Shown in pieces: positions 17,961 through 32,095 of a stretch of 64,000 nucleotides of DNA. The translations under genes and the position numbers were made by a program. The stretch's first letter is position 1, and each line of letters opens with the position of its first letter. Location: positions 17,435,266 through 17,499,265 of the forward strand of contig OW388300.1 in NCBI GenBank assembly GCA_936450465.1. Reading direction: 5' to 3'. Origin of the DNA: Gibbula magus (lineage: Eukaryota > Mollusca > Gastropoda > Trochida > Trochidae). The notes below the pieces were generated by a model. That model searched no databases, had not been told where the DNA came from, and was given only the letters and a program-made list of their open reading frames with translations.

Positions 17961-20567
17961 GAATTAATGACAAGAAACTACTGGGAAAACATGGTTTTAA
18001 ACTTTTACCTCATTACTCAGAGATGATATATGAACACATGTATTGATTACAGCAGGGTAAATGTCTCATATTTATCTTATATGCTTATGTATAATAGGAA
18101 TTATAATTTAAATGTGGAAATGGTAAAAAAATATGGTTTTCATCCAGAACTCGTTATAAACGTCTCAATTCACAGTTACTGTGTTCTTCGCCTCCATGTC
18201 CGATAGGGATATGCAGTCTCAACAAAAACATGAGACATGACGAATAAGTAATGTCATCAAATTCATGTTTTGTTCAACTTCAATCATTAATATTTAAGCG
18301 TTAAATCTACGATTTTTGTTCTATAATAAATAATGTTTAAAAATGGAAACATGTTGTGCCACACAAAACATAAAACAAGTATTCTAATTTTATGATATCT
18401 ACATTAGAAACAAGCATCGACTGATTTCAAGAAGTATAACAATATTGTAATTGGTCATAATAAAAACAATCAAGTTTCTATTTGGGAAATGGACATTCAT
18501 ATATTTTGATTTATTACTTTCGTCTATACAATTCATTTCAAGCTATCAAGAGTCAGTTGAATTTAAGGTTTCGTATTTATTTTGAGTTTATCTCTATAAA
18601 TTGGGATAATGTTAACTGTAAAGATGTTGACTGTTCTACCTCAAGCAAAATCAAAGACATATTTACATAAATAATAATATGAATAATGTGTGCTACCAAT
18701 TAAGCAGGACACACTACTTTAAAGAACTCCTTTCTACAAGTCAGTGATTCATTCCAATATTAACTAAATTCGTTCAAATAACATTTAAAATTACTCTGAG
18801 TCTGACTGTAACGAGTGTTTCATCAGCTCATTTGAAAGTGGTTGGTGAGTATTGACATACATATGCTAACATGTCAAAAGGTTAAATGGAACACATGCTA
18901 TAAATACTCTTCGGATATTGCAAATTACAGCACGTGTTATCCAAAGGGTTATAATTGCCCTAGCTTGTTATCTAAAAGGCCAGACACTCACAAACACCTA
19001 AACTTGGATCTCTTGAAAAGCCAACGTGACTTTGTGAACGTTATTGATCAAATAAAACATGGTCTGGTGAATTGAGTACTTCTTGTGAATAGGGACATCA
19101 AATGTGTTTGGACAGTTACCTTGAAATTCCCACTAGAGAAGGATAAACATAAACTTACTAAATGAGACTATTTCAGATTGAAAAGTATTGTAAATGTCCC
19201 AATGTAAATAATTAGATCTTTTTTCACATCAATAGACAACAAAGTTACATCACCGCAGTGCTTCCAACTTTCTGCACCATTCTCCATTTAGTGATGCAAT
19301 TTGTTGTATAATGTCAAAGTTGTGCTGCATGTACTGCCCTGCAAATGTGTATATCATTCAAATCTAAAGCTCAGAGATGATCAATTATTTATTGGGGAAA
19401 ACTAAAATGATACTGACCAACATGATATGTTGTCCTTACATATTTTTTTGTTTTGTTTTTAGAAGTCAGAGCAGGGGTCATATTTTACACTTTGATGTAA
19501 TGATTGATAGAACAATGGTTCTTCGATAACAAAAACATGCAAATCAAAATACTGAAATTCCATAAATCATGCTTTTTAATAAGTACCATTGAAAATACAT
19601 GTTTACAAATTTGATAGATTTATATCAGGTTACCTTTTAACTACATTGTTTTAATCAAAACTGATTTTTTTCCTTAAGGAAAACATCCATGTCAGACATA
19701 ACAATGAATCATAATTGAAGTGTGCGGTCTTGTTCTTGTCAGAACGCTAAAGGACAGGTTACAAAAAACTGCAATTTATTCTTAAGTGAAAATGAAAACC
19801 ACAAAGGTAACATATATATATTCAAATGACGATCAAGACGGTCGACGGATATTCTTCCCTCTAAGGTCATGGCCGTTTATCGAGGTCACTCAAAGGATCA
19901 TTTACCGCACAGGAGTGGGTCATAAATTACATATCAGGAACATTTGACTCTCTTCACAATCTTTGATCATTCGAAATATGTTTCTCAATTTTACGATTGT
20001 ATGAACTACCAATCACCTACCACAAAAAGTACCAATCTATTTCTGAAAAGAAAACGCTTACCTTATATGTGATTTCGTCTAATCAAGGAAAACCCCTCAA
20101 GGTTCCTTCTTGATAAACGATTCGACGAGGAATTAATAATATAATCAAATGTAATTTGCTGTAACAATCTTATAAAGTACAGAACCTCTCGAAGGTCAAC
20201 GCAACCTTATACAAACCTAGTCCAATACTTCCGCTTTAGGCTAATGTACATGGTCGAAAGATTGGAACTTGAAAATATGTAATGTACTTAGTTCATAAGA
20301 GATTAGAAACTATAAGAGGTTGCCATTACCTTCTCCCACTTCTCATTTCTTTCAGACAATTGCACAACGACTTGTTGATAAGCTTGTAATATTTATCGAC
20401 CAGGAGTTATAGATGTTATCCATTACATTGGAGGCAATGATCAGTTATGGTTTAATAAGTTAATTTAATAGTTGTTAGATGAACAGCGGCAAAATGTACA
20501 TTAAAAGAAATGACAGCTATTTTCATGATCGTAGCATACGGGACAAACTTCCTCGGTCACCAATGAT

Positions 20568-20907
20568 TTAAAGGGGCAGTAGCATGTTTATTTGCTGAAA
20601 TAATTCGATGAAATGTATTTGAAAAAGAACGTCACCTATATTTGAAACCCTTTGGAGAATCAAGTTAAAAAATGAGTGTTCATGGTTCCTTAAAGCCATG
20701 GCAATAGTTTTTGTCATTCGAAATAATAAATTGTGTTTGCAATAAAATGGCCGCCATGCAATTTTTGTTTTAATACTCAAAACCGTTATTACCACTTGAT
20801 GTTTCCATAAGATGTTTTACCCTCTAAAGTAAATATAAATGACATCATTCGAAATGGGAAAGTTGAAAAAAATAATTTTGCAAAAAAAGTGCTACTGCCC
20901 CTTTTAA
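20568..20907 (+). mobile_element. MITE, family M1, complete
   Basis: TTAA-AGGGGCAGTAGCATG at the left, GTGCTACTGCCCC near the right end, then TTAA at 20904-20907. The matching place in copy 2 (36354-36487) retains only the two ends, with about 200 bp of the body deleted. Confidence 0.88.
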
Positions 20908-21944
20908 AATGCCCTTGTCCTCTGATGCGCTTCAGCACTGACATTCCATCAGTGAATCTTGCACAAATAACCCCTACAGGCCAACTTGATGTAAATAATT
21001 GAAACATCGAGACAATGAATAGGTGACAATTCTGCTTGTTGTTAAATTATTTAAAAAACGTGCCTTTTAGTAACAAAACGTGAGAATGACATTTTGAATA
21101 AATATGTTCTAAGAAAAATGACAAGGGCTAATGTTTGATAAAGAACACTCGCCTTATGAAACAGAAAAATGGCCACAATGGAAAATTATGTATACAATAC
21201 TGCAATAAACAATTGTAAAGACACCTACATGCATCATATACTTGTTCTAAGCACCTTAAGCATCTAGTTTCTCTATCAATGTCCTCACGTTATAGAGAGG
21301 AATCTGAAGCTTGCATCATCTGGAACCTTTAACGAATGGCTGATAAATTTTCCTTCATGAACATGGAGTTGACTGTTAGTGAAAAAATACCATGCTTTAT
21401 GTGATAGAGGCAAAATCTCGTGTTGTTAATCTACATCACTGTTTGACGTTCCATTGGACTTCAAGTTTATTATAATGCTCTAAGACACTAACAAGAAAAG
21501 TCAATGGGAAACTGTCTCTCGTAGATCAGGATAACTTGATCAATGGCTCTTTTCGCTTACAAACGGATTCCTATTTTGAAACTGAAGTGATTGTGTATGT
21601 GTATACTCGCGTAGCCTGCACCAAGTCGCAGTATATGATGACAATATATACTTGTAAATTCCTTGACATGTAAATGAAATATTTGATGAAATGGTGTGGT
21701 ATTAAACTGTATCCATTTATTGGCGACAGAAACGTGTATACGTTTATACATGGGTATACAATAAACGTCCAGTAATATTTCAAATTGCAAACATAATCTT
21801 TTGTAATGTTGATATTGTTCAAACATTGTCAATTATTTATATTGTTTTTACCAGTAAAACGTCATGACTCACTTGAACTTATGTCAGATGTTGTAATATC
21901 ATATGTAATATTTCAGATTTTACAACATTTTAGAATATGACATC

Positions 21945-21948
<4 letters not shown>

Positions 21949-22017
<69 letters not shown>
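21949..22017. repeat. (AT)n microsatellite, about 34 units
   Basis: Uninterrupted run. The corresponding place in copy 2 (about 37538-37550) has only about five units, so this locus changed length after duplication. Confidence 0.98.
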
Positions 22018-22019
<2 letters not shown>

Positions 22020-25000
22020 GACAATGGTATATCACTGACATACAATGAAGAGCTGAGTATTTTAGCCATGAATAGTTCCGAATAGTTCCGAATGTGAACT
22101 TGTCAAAAGAGTCGCAACGATGCAATTGATTGATTTACAACATCAGGTTACGTGTCATTCACAAATATATATATTATAATCTGACAGGCTGTACTAATCA
22201 GTATCTTCCCATGCATCATCGAGAATCTGACTTCCGGAGTTGTCATTGAAGGACAGACTGTCATGGATGAATGGGTGTGGTACTTTCACGTCGTCGATGA
22301 TGTAAGAAAGAATCATTATCTCCTTGTCGAACATATAATTTTTTCCGCATCATGTATCTATGAGGAGGAAAATTATTCACAATGAGTATTGGCTCTAAAT
22401 TACAAGAGGCAATTGCATTGAATTGTTAAACCTTGAATGTGTATTTATTTTAGATACTTTATGCTTGAATTTTCGTCAAGATTAAACACATTTTTCCAAA
22501 AATATTCTTTATAAGTGTATGTCATTTTGAATTGCAATTAAATTTTTAAAACGATGTTCGTCAATTAAGCACCAGTGACTATTAATTCAACGTGCAAGAG
22601 GCAGTTAAATGTATTGCATTGCATATGTATTGATTGTAGAGTCTCTTGAAACAGAAAAAAACAACATTATGTTCTCTAACATTTCAGCACCGATCAAGGC
22701 AAATGTTTATTGAAAAACGGGGTCATGATTTCCGGAATAACATTTGCATGGGAAGAGAACCTTCTTATCGGTTTATAATAATAACAATCATTACAAGTAT
22801 TATATCCAAGTTTAAAGATTTACAGATGATAACTATTACAACAATTTACGTTATAACAGGCGTTGGAATGGTCACGTGTGTCACGTCATTTGAAGTTCCG
22901 TCACTTGACCTCTGTAATTCGCATTTATCAGTAGATGACCCCAACGGATATAGAAAATAACTCCGTTGATTTACGAATAGTGTATGCTGTCCCGGTGGAT
23001 TCCGTGCGATCAGGTTTGCATGATCAAAAAGGCTAGGTGCATTGGGTATTAGCTTAACGATCTTACGAGCAGCTGTTGAAACTTACTGAATGTATGTATA
23101 ATGTGTTTACAGTACCAGTAATCTACTTCTACACGTGTGTATGTCTATCATTTGACAGGATGTTGTCTGCAACGAGCCTTTATCTGATGTATTTAAGAAA
23201 AAACATTTGCATACAGAAATATTTACACAAATACCTCCTTCAGGAATGATGTATGTGTATTCGTAAGATATATTTGATTTGCTATCCCTTTACGAATTCA
23301 GTTGTTCAGGTCCTGTCAGTTACGAACGGTGAAACGTATTGGGTTATTTAAAGTAAGACATTAGTTATAAGTCAATAGAAGGCAATAACTCATCTGTGAA
23401 GCTTAATATACCAATTGCACTCATGATTTAATCACATATAGGATTTTTAACAGAGTCGATATCGTTTTTGCGATTTCCAAGATGAAAGTTGTAAAAACGT
23501 GTTTCAAGATAGTAATGCTGCTACAGCGGGTGGCCATATTATTACGTACATGTAACGTAATTCCCATAGACCTACGTGTTCTGTTGCAAGAATATTTTTC
23601 ATGAATCTTTTGTTTGTCGTTTAATTCTGAATTACTCCAAGAAATCTCTGCTATGCTCTTTATAAGAAATAGAGCGTTTTCAAATGGTATTTTATAAAGT
23701 TATCATTGGAAACAGAAACATTGTATACATGTCGCGATCGTGATGTCATTCGATAGTAAATCGGGAATAAAATCATGGAATGATTTGTCCCGCTACATGT
23801 ACAGGAATTATCTAGATCCGAGAAATATGACAAACTTGTAACTGAGGCCGCATGTGTAGAAATGACTCCGTGGAGAGAAAATGGTTCGTGTCAAACATGT
23901 TTATGACCAATTGTCTCACATGTCGGTTGTACAATAATATTCAATTGTTTTCTGAACATAATGTCACTTCAAAAGCCTTGTGCCATTTGCAGCACACAAC
24001 AGTTGATTGATCTGCGATGCAAGCTGCCCTGAGACGAATAAAGCAAGTATGTAACAATTTCCAACTGTTACACGAAATATTTATCACCATATGTTAACCT
24101 CTGAATCTGATCAAGCTGAAAATGGAGCCTTTTGTCACACAACAACCGTTACTAAGGATCAGGATGGATTGCTATTGTGATAAGGAGAGACGGAGGGAGA
24201 CTACACTTTCGGCCAAAAGAAAAACCTACTTTAGTTTCCTTAAAATTAAAGATGAAATAATTTCTGAAATTTACTAATTATGTTATCTACGTTATGCTGA
24301 AACAATAATTACTATGAAAGTCCATTAAAATCGTGGAAAATCTGTGATTCGAGTCAATCACATACATAAAAACCACATGAAGACAGCTATTTCCGGTTCC
24401 TTCACTTGCGCACCATAACGAATTACATCTGTAGCGTCATTACCACTTTAATGCGAATGCGTGCTGTATTGTTCCTCGTGGTTTTATGAAAAAGTGTTTC
24501 AAATGTTTTTCTGATCAAGAAGTGATCGAAAAATAAACAATTCTGTTGACTCATTTCAACAATCGCTGTTCATTCTTGACGTGACAACTTCTGAAATTTA
24601 GATTTGATATGCAGAAATGGTGCAACTTCATAATACTATGATATTGCGAAACTGTTCATAATAGTTAATACGAAATCTGATAACATATATGGTAGGCGTT
24701 TCTTTTGGCCGACAGTGTATTTGAATTAAACATATTCTTCTTTAAACAACCATTCATTCTGGAGCTGAAGGAACGGTTAACACATGAATGTTTAAGAATT
24801 GGTTAAATAATCAATGTTCATGGTGTTTTGGGATATTGACCTGAAACTGAAACCTTCAGAAGCCGACTGAACAATATTTTAAATTTCAAAACATTCTATT
24901 TCTAAGAAACAAACGTTTAAAATCTCCTTATCAAGGCGAGGTAGGAGAGTCTGGCCTGTTTAATGACGTTCTACTGTAAAGACGCGTCAACAAAGAAGGT

Positions 25001-26024
25001 TATTTATGTCTACACTCTATTAATTAAAATTCTTCATGTTATGAATGTTTAAGTTACATGCCAAACAAACTGGCAAAAACCCATTTTGAAAAAAGCGATT
25101 CAAGCACCTATAGTGTACTTGAACAGACATACAAAATAAAAGTTTCATACTCTTGTGTATAAAGTTGTGAGTTCTACTTTACAAAATTTCAAATACATTC
25201 AAAATCTGCTTTCTTCGTCAACAGCGTCAACAGTTTCTTTTGTGGATGAGTTTATACGGTACTGACTTACTGATATCTCATATTTTAGCAGGGTTTCATG
25301 ATCAGGGAACCACCCATTGAGTCCAAACATTACTGAAAACTATAATTTATTTGTTTGTCAATCTGAAACTAACCCCACTTTGTTCATTTTACCGGATGAT
25401 TAAATGGTTAACACGGTTTCAAACTCATTGTTTATCCAAAGGATAACTAACCTTACGAATTCAGTTTGTCAGTTCATGAGTTACGAGAAATGAAAGGCAT
25501 TGAGACTATTCTAAGTAAGCCATTTGTAATAATTATGTAGAAGGGAATGGCTCATCTTAGAAGCGAAAACGTTCAGCTTATTATAACAATTAGTTCAGAG
25601 AGGAACTGAAGAAGTAGTGTGTTGTTAGTTAATTCCCTGCTGTTTCTACTCAGGGCCAGTTAAGGATAATGATGTCACTCCAAATGGGATTCGAGAACAA
25701 TGCAATAGCTGTAAATAATGTCCTGATGTCCTTTGCAATATTTCATTTTACCAAATGTGTAATCTTTAACTAATGACCATCAGTACAGGTACCTGTAAAC
25801 AAGATATTATCACCAAGCCATATGTTACTTTTCCGACCCTCTTAAACAAATCAACCCTGTGAAGTTTAATTGGTTCTTCATTCACATAGACTTTTGATCA
25901 ATGATAATTATAGACACGTGATCCTTAGGTTGTAACATTTACTTACTGAAGTGTTCATAACATAATTAACGTTTACACAAATGTAGAACTCTTGAAATTC
26001 GATAATACCTTTCAAGTAAAATAT

Positions 26025-27540
26025 ATTATAATTTAGATGGATTACGATGTAATTGATTATGATATTTTGTTGATGTGCAGTTTCATGAGAATATGCTATT
26101 GCCACTTATCTGATTATTGATTTTGTGTCTGGTGCATAGCCACCTATGCAATCAGTCATGACCAGACATCAAAGCGGACGATCCAGATATGATTACTGCC
26201 TTAGAACTGGTATTCATCGCACATAGATCATTCCAACTGAGTCGATATCATCATTGTGCATTTTCAAGATGAAAGTTAAGCTTCAAGATAACACAAACCC
26301 ACAGCTCAATCTAATCACCTCCAAGATTTAATAAATGGCTGCCCGAACTACATGCTGCTGGTTCTTACGAAATCCTGAATCTTATTAATAGAAATGAATG
26401 GTTTCAAAACGCCTTGGATGATGTCCAAGATTCATCATCAAGAAGTCCATCATTAATTAAGACACGACAAGAACAGATCAAAGAAGGTAAACATTAGCTG
26501 GTCGAATGCAGTTATAAAATTTAAAAAATGACGTCTCCGCATTATTGTCATTCATAACTTGGAAAACTGGAAAAGAACGTATAAGTTGTTTGAAATAAAC
26601 CATTGTGATTAGTTTTATCATTCATTGTACTTTCATCCTCAAAGCATAAATTGTGCCAATCCTTATCACTGGCTAATTTAAGACTTACTCAAACGCAAAC
26701 AACACACGTCATCTTCTACATGTAACCCTTAAATAATCCCAAGTTGTTTACCACATTACATGTAACTTTCTCTATAACAAATTCGGGGAATATTTTGCAC
26801 ACTTTTTTTTCAATGGTCTTCATTCAACCTATTACATGTATTCAATTTGTCTTTCAAACTTCTCGATTCAATTTTCATATCAATCCGCAGATTGACCGCT
26901 AACCATGCTCCTGTGAAGCTGCTCCACTGAGAGCGGAATGGATTTGGTGGAACAGAAAATAGTCACTATTGGCAAGCCTGGTATGGCAACGTCTCCCACA
27001 ATAACTCGCGCCAGTCAACATCACAGATTACTTAAAGTCTTGCTACATTTTGTTTTCCTTTCTGTGCTAGACTAGCAGTACGCACTATGAAGTGCAATCA
27101 ATGGTGAACGTTGTTATAATATGTAGAAGGTGTGTTTGAAATAACCTTGTTGTCGTTGAGAACATTAAAGGTGCATCCCTTGTGTTTCATAAAATTTTGT
27201 TTGGCTTAATACGCACCAACTCACCATATGTGTTATCTACAGTACACATAAATTCACTCATCTTGCATATTCATCCCCAATCTCCAAATATATCATGATT
27301 ATTAAAACTGAGTAGCATCGTTATGCATGTCTAGAAACCGAAACTGCACTTCCTATTCGCATGCACAGTGGTTATGTGACCTATTAAACATGATCAACCC
27401 ATATTTGTCATTTTGTATGTTATAAATAACATTCTAAAATTACGTTTAATCATCGCTTTCAATGTTCAAATGTAGCAAAAATGACATTAGGATATTAACA
27501 ATCACTGGTAGGAGTACATTTTGTCTTGGGGACAAGATCG
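26025..27540 (+). repeat. Internal older repeat, unit U1 (within copy 1)
   Basis: Aligns in order to 28770-30020. Shared landmarks include TTATAATTTAGATGGATTAC (26030 and 28770), CCACCTATGCAATCAG (26140 and 28872), GACGATCCAGATAT, and CCGAAACTGCAC (27350 and 29759). Divergence is much higher than between copies 1 and 2, so this duplication predates the 15-kb one. The equivalent in copy 2 is at about 42130-43560. Confidence 0.72.
27175..27540 (+). mobile_element. MITE-like element, family M2 (right end lost)
   Basis: Starts TTAAAGGTGCATCCCTTGTGTTTCATA and continues through CCAACTCACCATATGTG, CCCCAATC and CCGAAACTGCAC, as in the complete member at 45617-46110. The right terminal repeat is not recognisable. 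Confidence 0.55.
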
Positions 27541-27853
27541 ATTTCTACTAAAGTTCATATATTGTGAATACAAGTACACGTACACGTACATCCATATATC
27601 CATGCATGCTTTGATATAAACATAATCAGGTCTCACACATCAATTAACATCTATGTACAATGTGAGCGAGTCATAAAATATCATTATTAAACAAGTTGTC
27701 ATGGTGTCGCGATTTATGTGTCAAAAGTGGTAAAATATAATTTCATCGTTATTGCCTTGTTGGTATCACAATTGAAATAGTACAATTGTTTATCAATAAC
27801 AACCATAATTAGGGAAATGAATCATATGTCTTCATCGAAACTTCATCTATCGT

Positions 27854-28050
27854 CGATAAAATGATTGACAAATGATTTCACCGTTTATATTTATGGATGT
27901 GATATCGGAATAGTGATTGATTAAATGATTGACAAATGATTTTCACAGTTAGTATTCATGGATATATGTCAGAATAGTCCTCGATTAAATGATTGACAAA
28001 TGATTTTCACAGTTAATATTTACGGATATGATATAATAGTAGTCTTCATT
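27854..28050 (+). repeat. Tandem repeat, about 65 bp x 3
   Basis: Three units, each carrying ATGATTGACAAATGATTT followed by CAC(A/C)GTT and a TATTTATGGATATG-type stretch. Present also in copy 2 at 43850-44046, so it predates the duplication. Confidence 0.85.
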
Positions 28051-28769
28051 AAAATGTTCAAGAAATTCGGAAAGGATCGGGACATACTTTGCATACAATA
28101 ATCAACCTCAGTCATGAAGAAACGTCAAATAATAACTCTCTAAAATTTTAATCTTGTTTTAATCGGTTAACGTTAAGTTTGTTTAAATCATCTAATTGAA
28201 TAAATCATAATCTACTAACTTAAAATAAGATATATCCAATCAATATCAATAATCATTTAAAAAATATACAAGCACTTGCACTTATCTTTGCACTTGAGAT
28301 ATGTCTAATTCATATGTTTATTAAACGTTTAATGGTGATATCCATTGTTCAAGTATATAGTATCTGAGAAGAGAATATTCTCTGCATATATATTTTAAAT
28401 GCTTATCACTCATAGGTATCGATTATGTGTGAAATAAAAAGCCACCTATGTAATCAGGCATGATTATACATCCAAGTTCAAAGACCTTGGATAATTGTTG
28501 CTTTTTAACTGGTATTCATTATCGAGTTACATGGAAGGATACTTCAGGATGGTCGATATGAATGTAATCATCGACAAGATGAAACCATTGAAATGTGCAT
28601 TAATGAGTCCCTCAATATTTTGACAAAAAAAGTATGTATTACTTAAAAAATTATACTATCTAAATGAATACATAACCAGTCATGATCATCTATCGCAAAT
28701 ATATTACGAACTGCAAACAATTATAGAATGCTTGAAACTTCAATGAAATAAACATTAAATGCTATTATA

Positions 28770-30020
28770 ATTAAGATGGATTACAATTGTTGTTAGTCTG
28801 TATTCTGGAGTTCAGTTACATGAGGATATGTTATTGCCACTTACCAGATTAATGATTTTGTGTTGGAACAGAGCCACCTATGCAATCAGCTATGACAAGA
28901 CATCAAAGCTGACGATCCAGATATAATAGCTGTCTTGGAGCTGGTATTCATCACATAGAGAATATTCCAACAGAGTCGATATTATTGGCATTTTCAAGAT
29001 GATACTTATTAAAACATGCTTCCAGATAACACGCTGCCGGTTTTAAGCACTGCTGGTTCGTACGATTTTTAGAGTTGTGGGAAGAGGACACGAAAATCAA
29101 TAATATTTAGCATGTATGAAATTATTTAAATTTCCACATTTATTAGTGGAAATTAATGGTTTCAAAGAGCATTAAATGATGTCCACCAAGACTCATCATC
29201 ATTGATCAACGCAATGTACACCACAAGAAAAGATCAAAGAAAGAAGACGTCAGCTGTTTGAAATCAGTTGTAAACATAATAACGACTCCTGATTAATGTC
29301 ATTAACAAAATGAAAGAGCGCATGTGCATGAGTTGTTTGTCATGAACCATAGTAATTAGTTTCATCATACATTGCAACTTCCCCAGCAATAAAATGCATC
29401 AATCCATATCAATGGCTAATATCAAGTTTACTGTAAAAAAAATCCAAAAAAAATCTTGATTTTCTATACATGAATCTAATGCAAAATTAACAATTACAGT
29501 AGGACCACAAAATCACTGAAGTTTTAGTCAGAATATTCTAATTCACTTGTGTCCTTTTTTCACAAACCTCATATTAAAGGTACATCCATTGTATTTCACA
29601 AAATTTAATTTGGCTTTAATACGTTCCAACTCAAGACATGTGCTGTCTACAATACAAATAAATTTAATCAGCTTGCACATTTATCCCCAATCGCCAAATA
29701 TATCATAATTACTAGTTTTCAAATTAAAATTGAGTAACATAATTATACATGTGCAGAAACCGAAACTGCACGTCCAATTTACATGCACAGTAGTTATGGG
29801 ACCTATTAAACATTATCAACTCAAATTTGTCTTTTTGTCTGTTATATATAGGATTCCAAAATTACGTTTGACGCACGCCACACGCTGTGCATTGTCCGGT
29901 TTTCGATCAGAAATCACTACTTTTACCTTCATATGGCCAATATGCTAAATCTACTATCATCAAAATGGTAACAGTCGGTACTTCTCGATAAAGTTATACC
30001 ATAACGTTTGCAATATGTGA
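28770..30020 (+). repeat. Internal older repeat, unit U2 (within copy 1)
   Basis: Partner of U1 at an offset of about 2.4-2.7 kb. A further partial copy of U1 (26600-26905) occurs at 31000-31313, ending exactly where the 15-kb duplication ends. Confidence 0.7.
29574..30020 (+). mobile_element. MITE-like element, family M2 (right end lost)
   Basis: TTAAAGGTACATCCATTGTATTTC at the left, body as in 45617-46110. The right end was replaced after TGTGACCCCCTA. The 72-codon frame at 29730-29948 is part of the element body and is also open in copy 2. No protein family is recognised. Confidence 0.6.
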
Positions 30021-30999
30021 CCCCCTAATAATCTTTGTGAACCTGTATATACATCAACTTATTTCTAACTACTAGTATTAGACTACAAATATTAATTCCG
30101 TAGAAAAAAGGAGACATTGTCAAAAATGATATGCATTTTATAATATGGTAAATAAATTAATACCTGATATAACTAGAGAGGCAATTCCGACTTAGAAAGC
30201 ATACAGTGTAACACCGGTAATTATTTTAGATATTTCCTTCCGGCGCAGTTAATATCTGGAATTCTAGCGATAAGTTCGAGAAATTTATATCAGATACCCC
30301 TGTATGTGCGTGTTGACACCATTTGGAGTATGCACTTCACTTTTTTCTCACCTGTCTTATATACAATACTATAAGAGCAAACGAATACTTCTTTACAAAA
30401 GGTTTCAATATAACATCCATCTTGCAGGGAAATGCTTGCGTAACAAACCATGAAAATCGTGTATTGCTAAAATCCATCACTAATTTTATCCTTAAATCAA
30501 AATGTTTTTCTGACTTTTTATAACTCAATCTTTGTTTTTTAAGTATGTCTTATCATGCTATTGCCTTGCCGTTATTGAAATTTCAACATTATTAAATGTT
30601 AATGCCTTTAACTGTATCTTGTTATCTCGTGCCATATATATGCCTGTTGGTTTTATATTTATGTATGCAACTTATTCAGTTGTGGGAACGTCACACACGT
30701 TTATTGTTTGATGTGTTCACAGTTGGTAGGGAGAGGCATTTATATAAGCATTGTTTTGCTTGTTTGCCGATCCCGTCACTTTTTCAGTGAATAAATACGT
30801 TTAAACCGACTACGAGTATTACTATAAATACCCAACATAATGCAGTTGATAATGCACTCAGAAATATTTTCACCACCAGGGGGAGTACAAGCATTGCATC
30901 TTAAACACAAGACAAATTCGCAGAAGATATCAAAATAACATAATAATAATATAATAAAATAAATTAAACAAATTTTATTGTTCATATACTTCTTGATTC

Positions 31000-31313
31000 A
31001 ATTCATTGTGATTAGTTTCATCATTCATTTTAACTTCTCCCTCAAAGCATAAACTGTGCCAATCCTTATCACTGGCTAATTTAAGACATGCCCTTAAAAA
31101 ACACATAAACCATCTTCTACAAGTAGCCATCAAACAATCCCAAGTTGTTTACCACCATACAAGTAACTTTCTCTATAACACCAAGTCGGGGAATATTTGG
31201 AACACTTTTATTTCTCAACATAGCCTTCATTCAACTCATTAGACCCATTTTATTATCAAATACTTCTTGATTCAATTTATAAATCCGCAGATCGACTGAT
31301 AACTACGCTTTTG
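31000..31313 (+). repeat. Partial third copy of the U1 internal repeat
   Basis: CATAAACTGTGCCAATCC, TTATCACTGGCTAATTTAAG, CCCAAGTTGTTTACCACC and AATCCGCAGAT align in order to 26604-26905. It forms the right edge of duplication copy 1. The same block forms the right edge of copy 2 (46980-47272). Confidence 0.75.
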
Positions 31314-31314
31314 C

Positions 31315-32095
31315 GGCAATCTCAATGTCGTTGTTATCCTCGAAGTATATTCCACAGACAACTTAAAATAAGGTTTCTATCGGGGTATGTTTGTGGAAAA
31401 GAAATTCGAGAGGATATCCCTGTTTACAAATGTACATGTATGCTATTACTTAATGATTAAAACACAGTAAAATTGAAAGGTATCAATGACGTTAATACTT
31501 TGATGACTTTACATTTGACAATTTGATAAAGACAAGTGCACATTTGTTGAAAAATCAAAACAATGAGAATTGAAGCCATTCATCGGCGCTGCGAGTGGAG
31601 AAAACTTCGCAACGGCCTAACAGCATAATTGTTTATTACTTTTATGATACATTATGTGTTACTATGTGAATATTCTATGAGTGAATATGTTTTATTATAA
31701 AACAAATTAAAATTGGGTTAAATATAGCATGTTTTCATTTCACGAAATGTCAAGGATCCAAGATGGCGGATGCTGCCAATAGATCGTTGATAGAATTTTC
31801 CCTTAAACTTAACTGCAGGCCACTTTAAGCCTTGCTGCATTTCGTAACCCAAATCTGCTAGCGTCGCAGCACACACTGAAATTTAGGTAGAGCAAATGAG
31901 TTGGCAGAACAAACTTGCTTGTAACTTTGACACAAGAACACTGGCATTCTAGAAGTTGGTGTAATAGAAAGACAATGATATTTTATGGATGATCGTCTTC
32001 TTTATTTCACAATGGCGACGTTTCGGTATATATCTTTATAATGTTATTAAGCATATCATGCTTTTTCGCCATTATGAAATAAAGAACTTAAAATC
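31315..32095. other. Spacer between the two 15-kb copies
   Basis: 781 bp not matching either duplication flank. No gene seen. It ends with a hairpin only 10 bp from the left edge of copy 2. Confidence 0.6.
31998..32086. repeat. Hairpin next to the duplication junction
   Basis: Arms 31998-32018 (TTCTTTATTTCACAATGGCGA) and 32066-32086 pair with one mismatch around a 47-bp loop. Copy 2 homology begins at 32096. Confidence 0.8.

Larger units (their letters stand above)
16350..31314 (+). repeat. Large tandem duplication, copy 1 (about 15.0 kb)
   Basis: Matches 32096-47272 in the same orientation almost from end to end. Homology starts at GATCTTATAGTAAGCAATA and ends at GACTGATAACTACGCTTTTGC. In stretches compared by eye (18903-19075, and 24301 onward) I count roughly 3 differences per 150-175 bp. 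Many indels separate the copies. Copy 1 alone has a long (AT)n run at 17265, while the runs at 21949 and 37538 differ greatly in length. About 165 bp near 22860-23030 is present here and missing in copy 2. No gene with a recognisable product lies inside. It holds family M1 and M2 elements and an internal older duplication. Confidence 0.93.

Noticed and set aside
18842..19075. 77-codon frame conserved at 34701-34931
   Set aside because: The two lie in recent duplicate copies, so conservation is expected. In the older copy at 59070 onward the frame is shifted and stopped.
27854..28050. Possible CRISPR-like array
   Set aside because: Only three units of about 65 bp that vary throughout, in eukaryotic DNA. 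It is an ordinary tandem repeat.
29730..29948. Frame conserved in copy 2 (45592-45993)
   Set aside because: It lies inside an M2 element in recently duplicated DNA, and no known domain is visible. Conservation is explained by recent origin.
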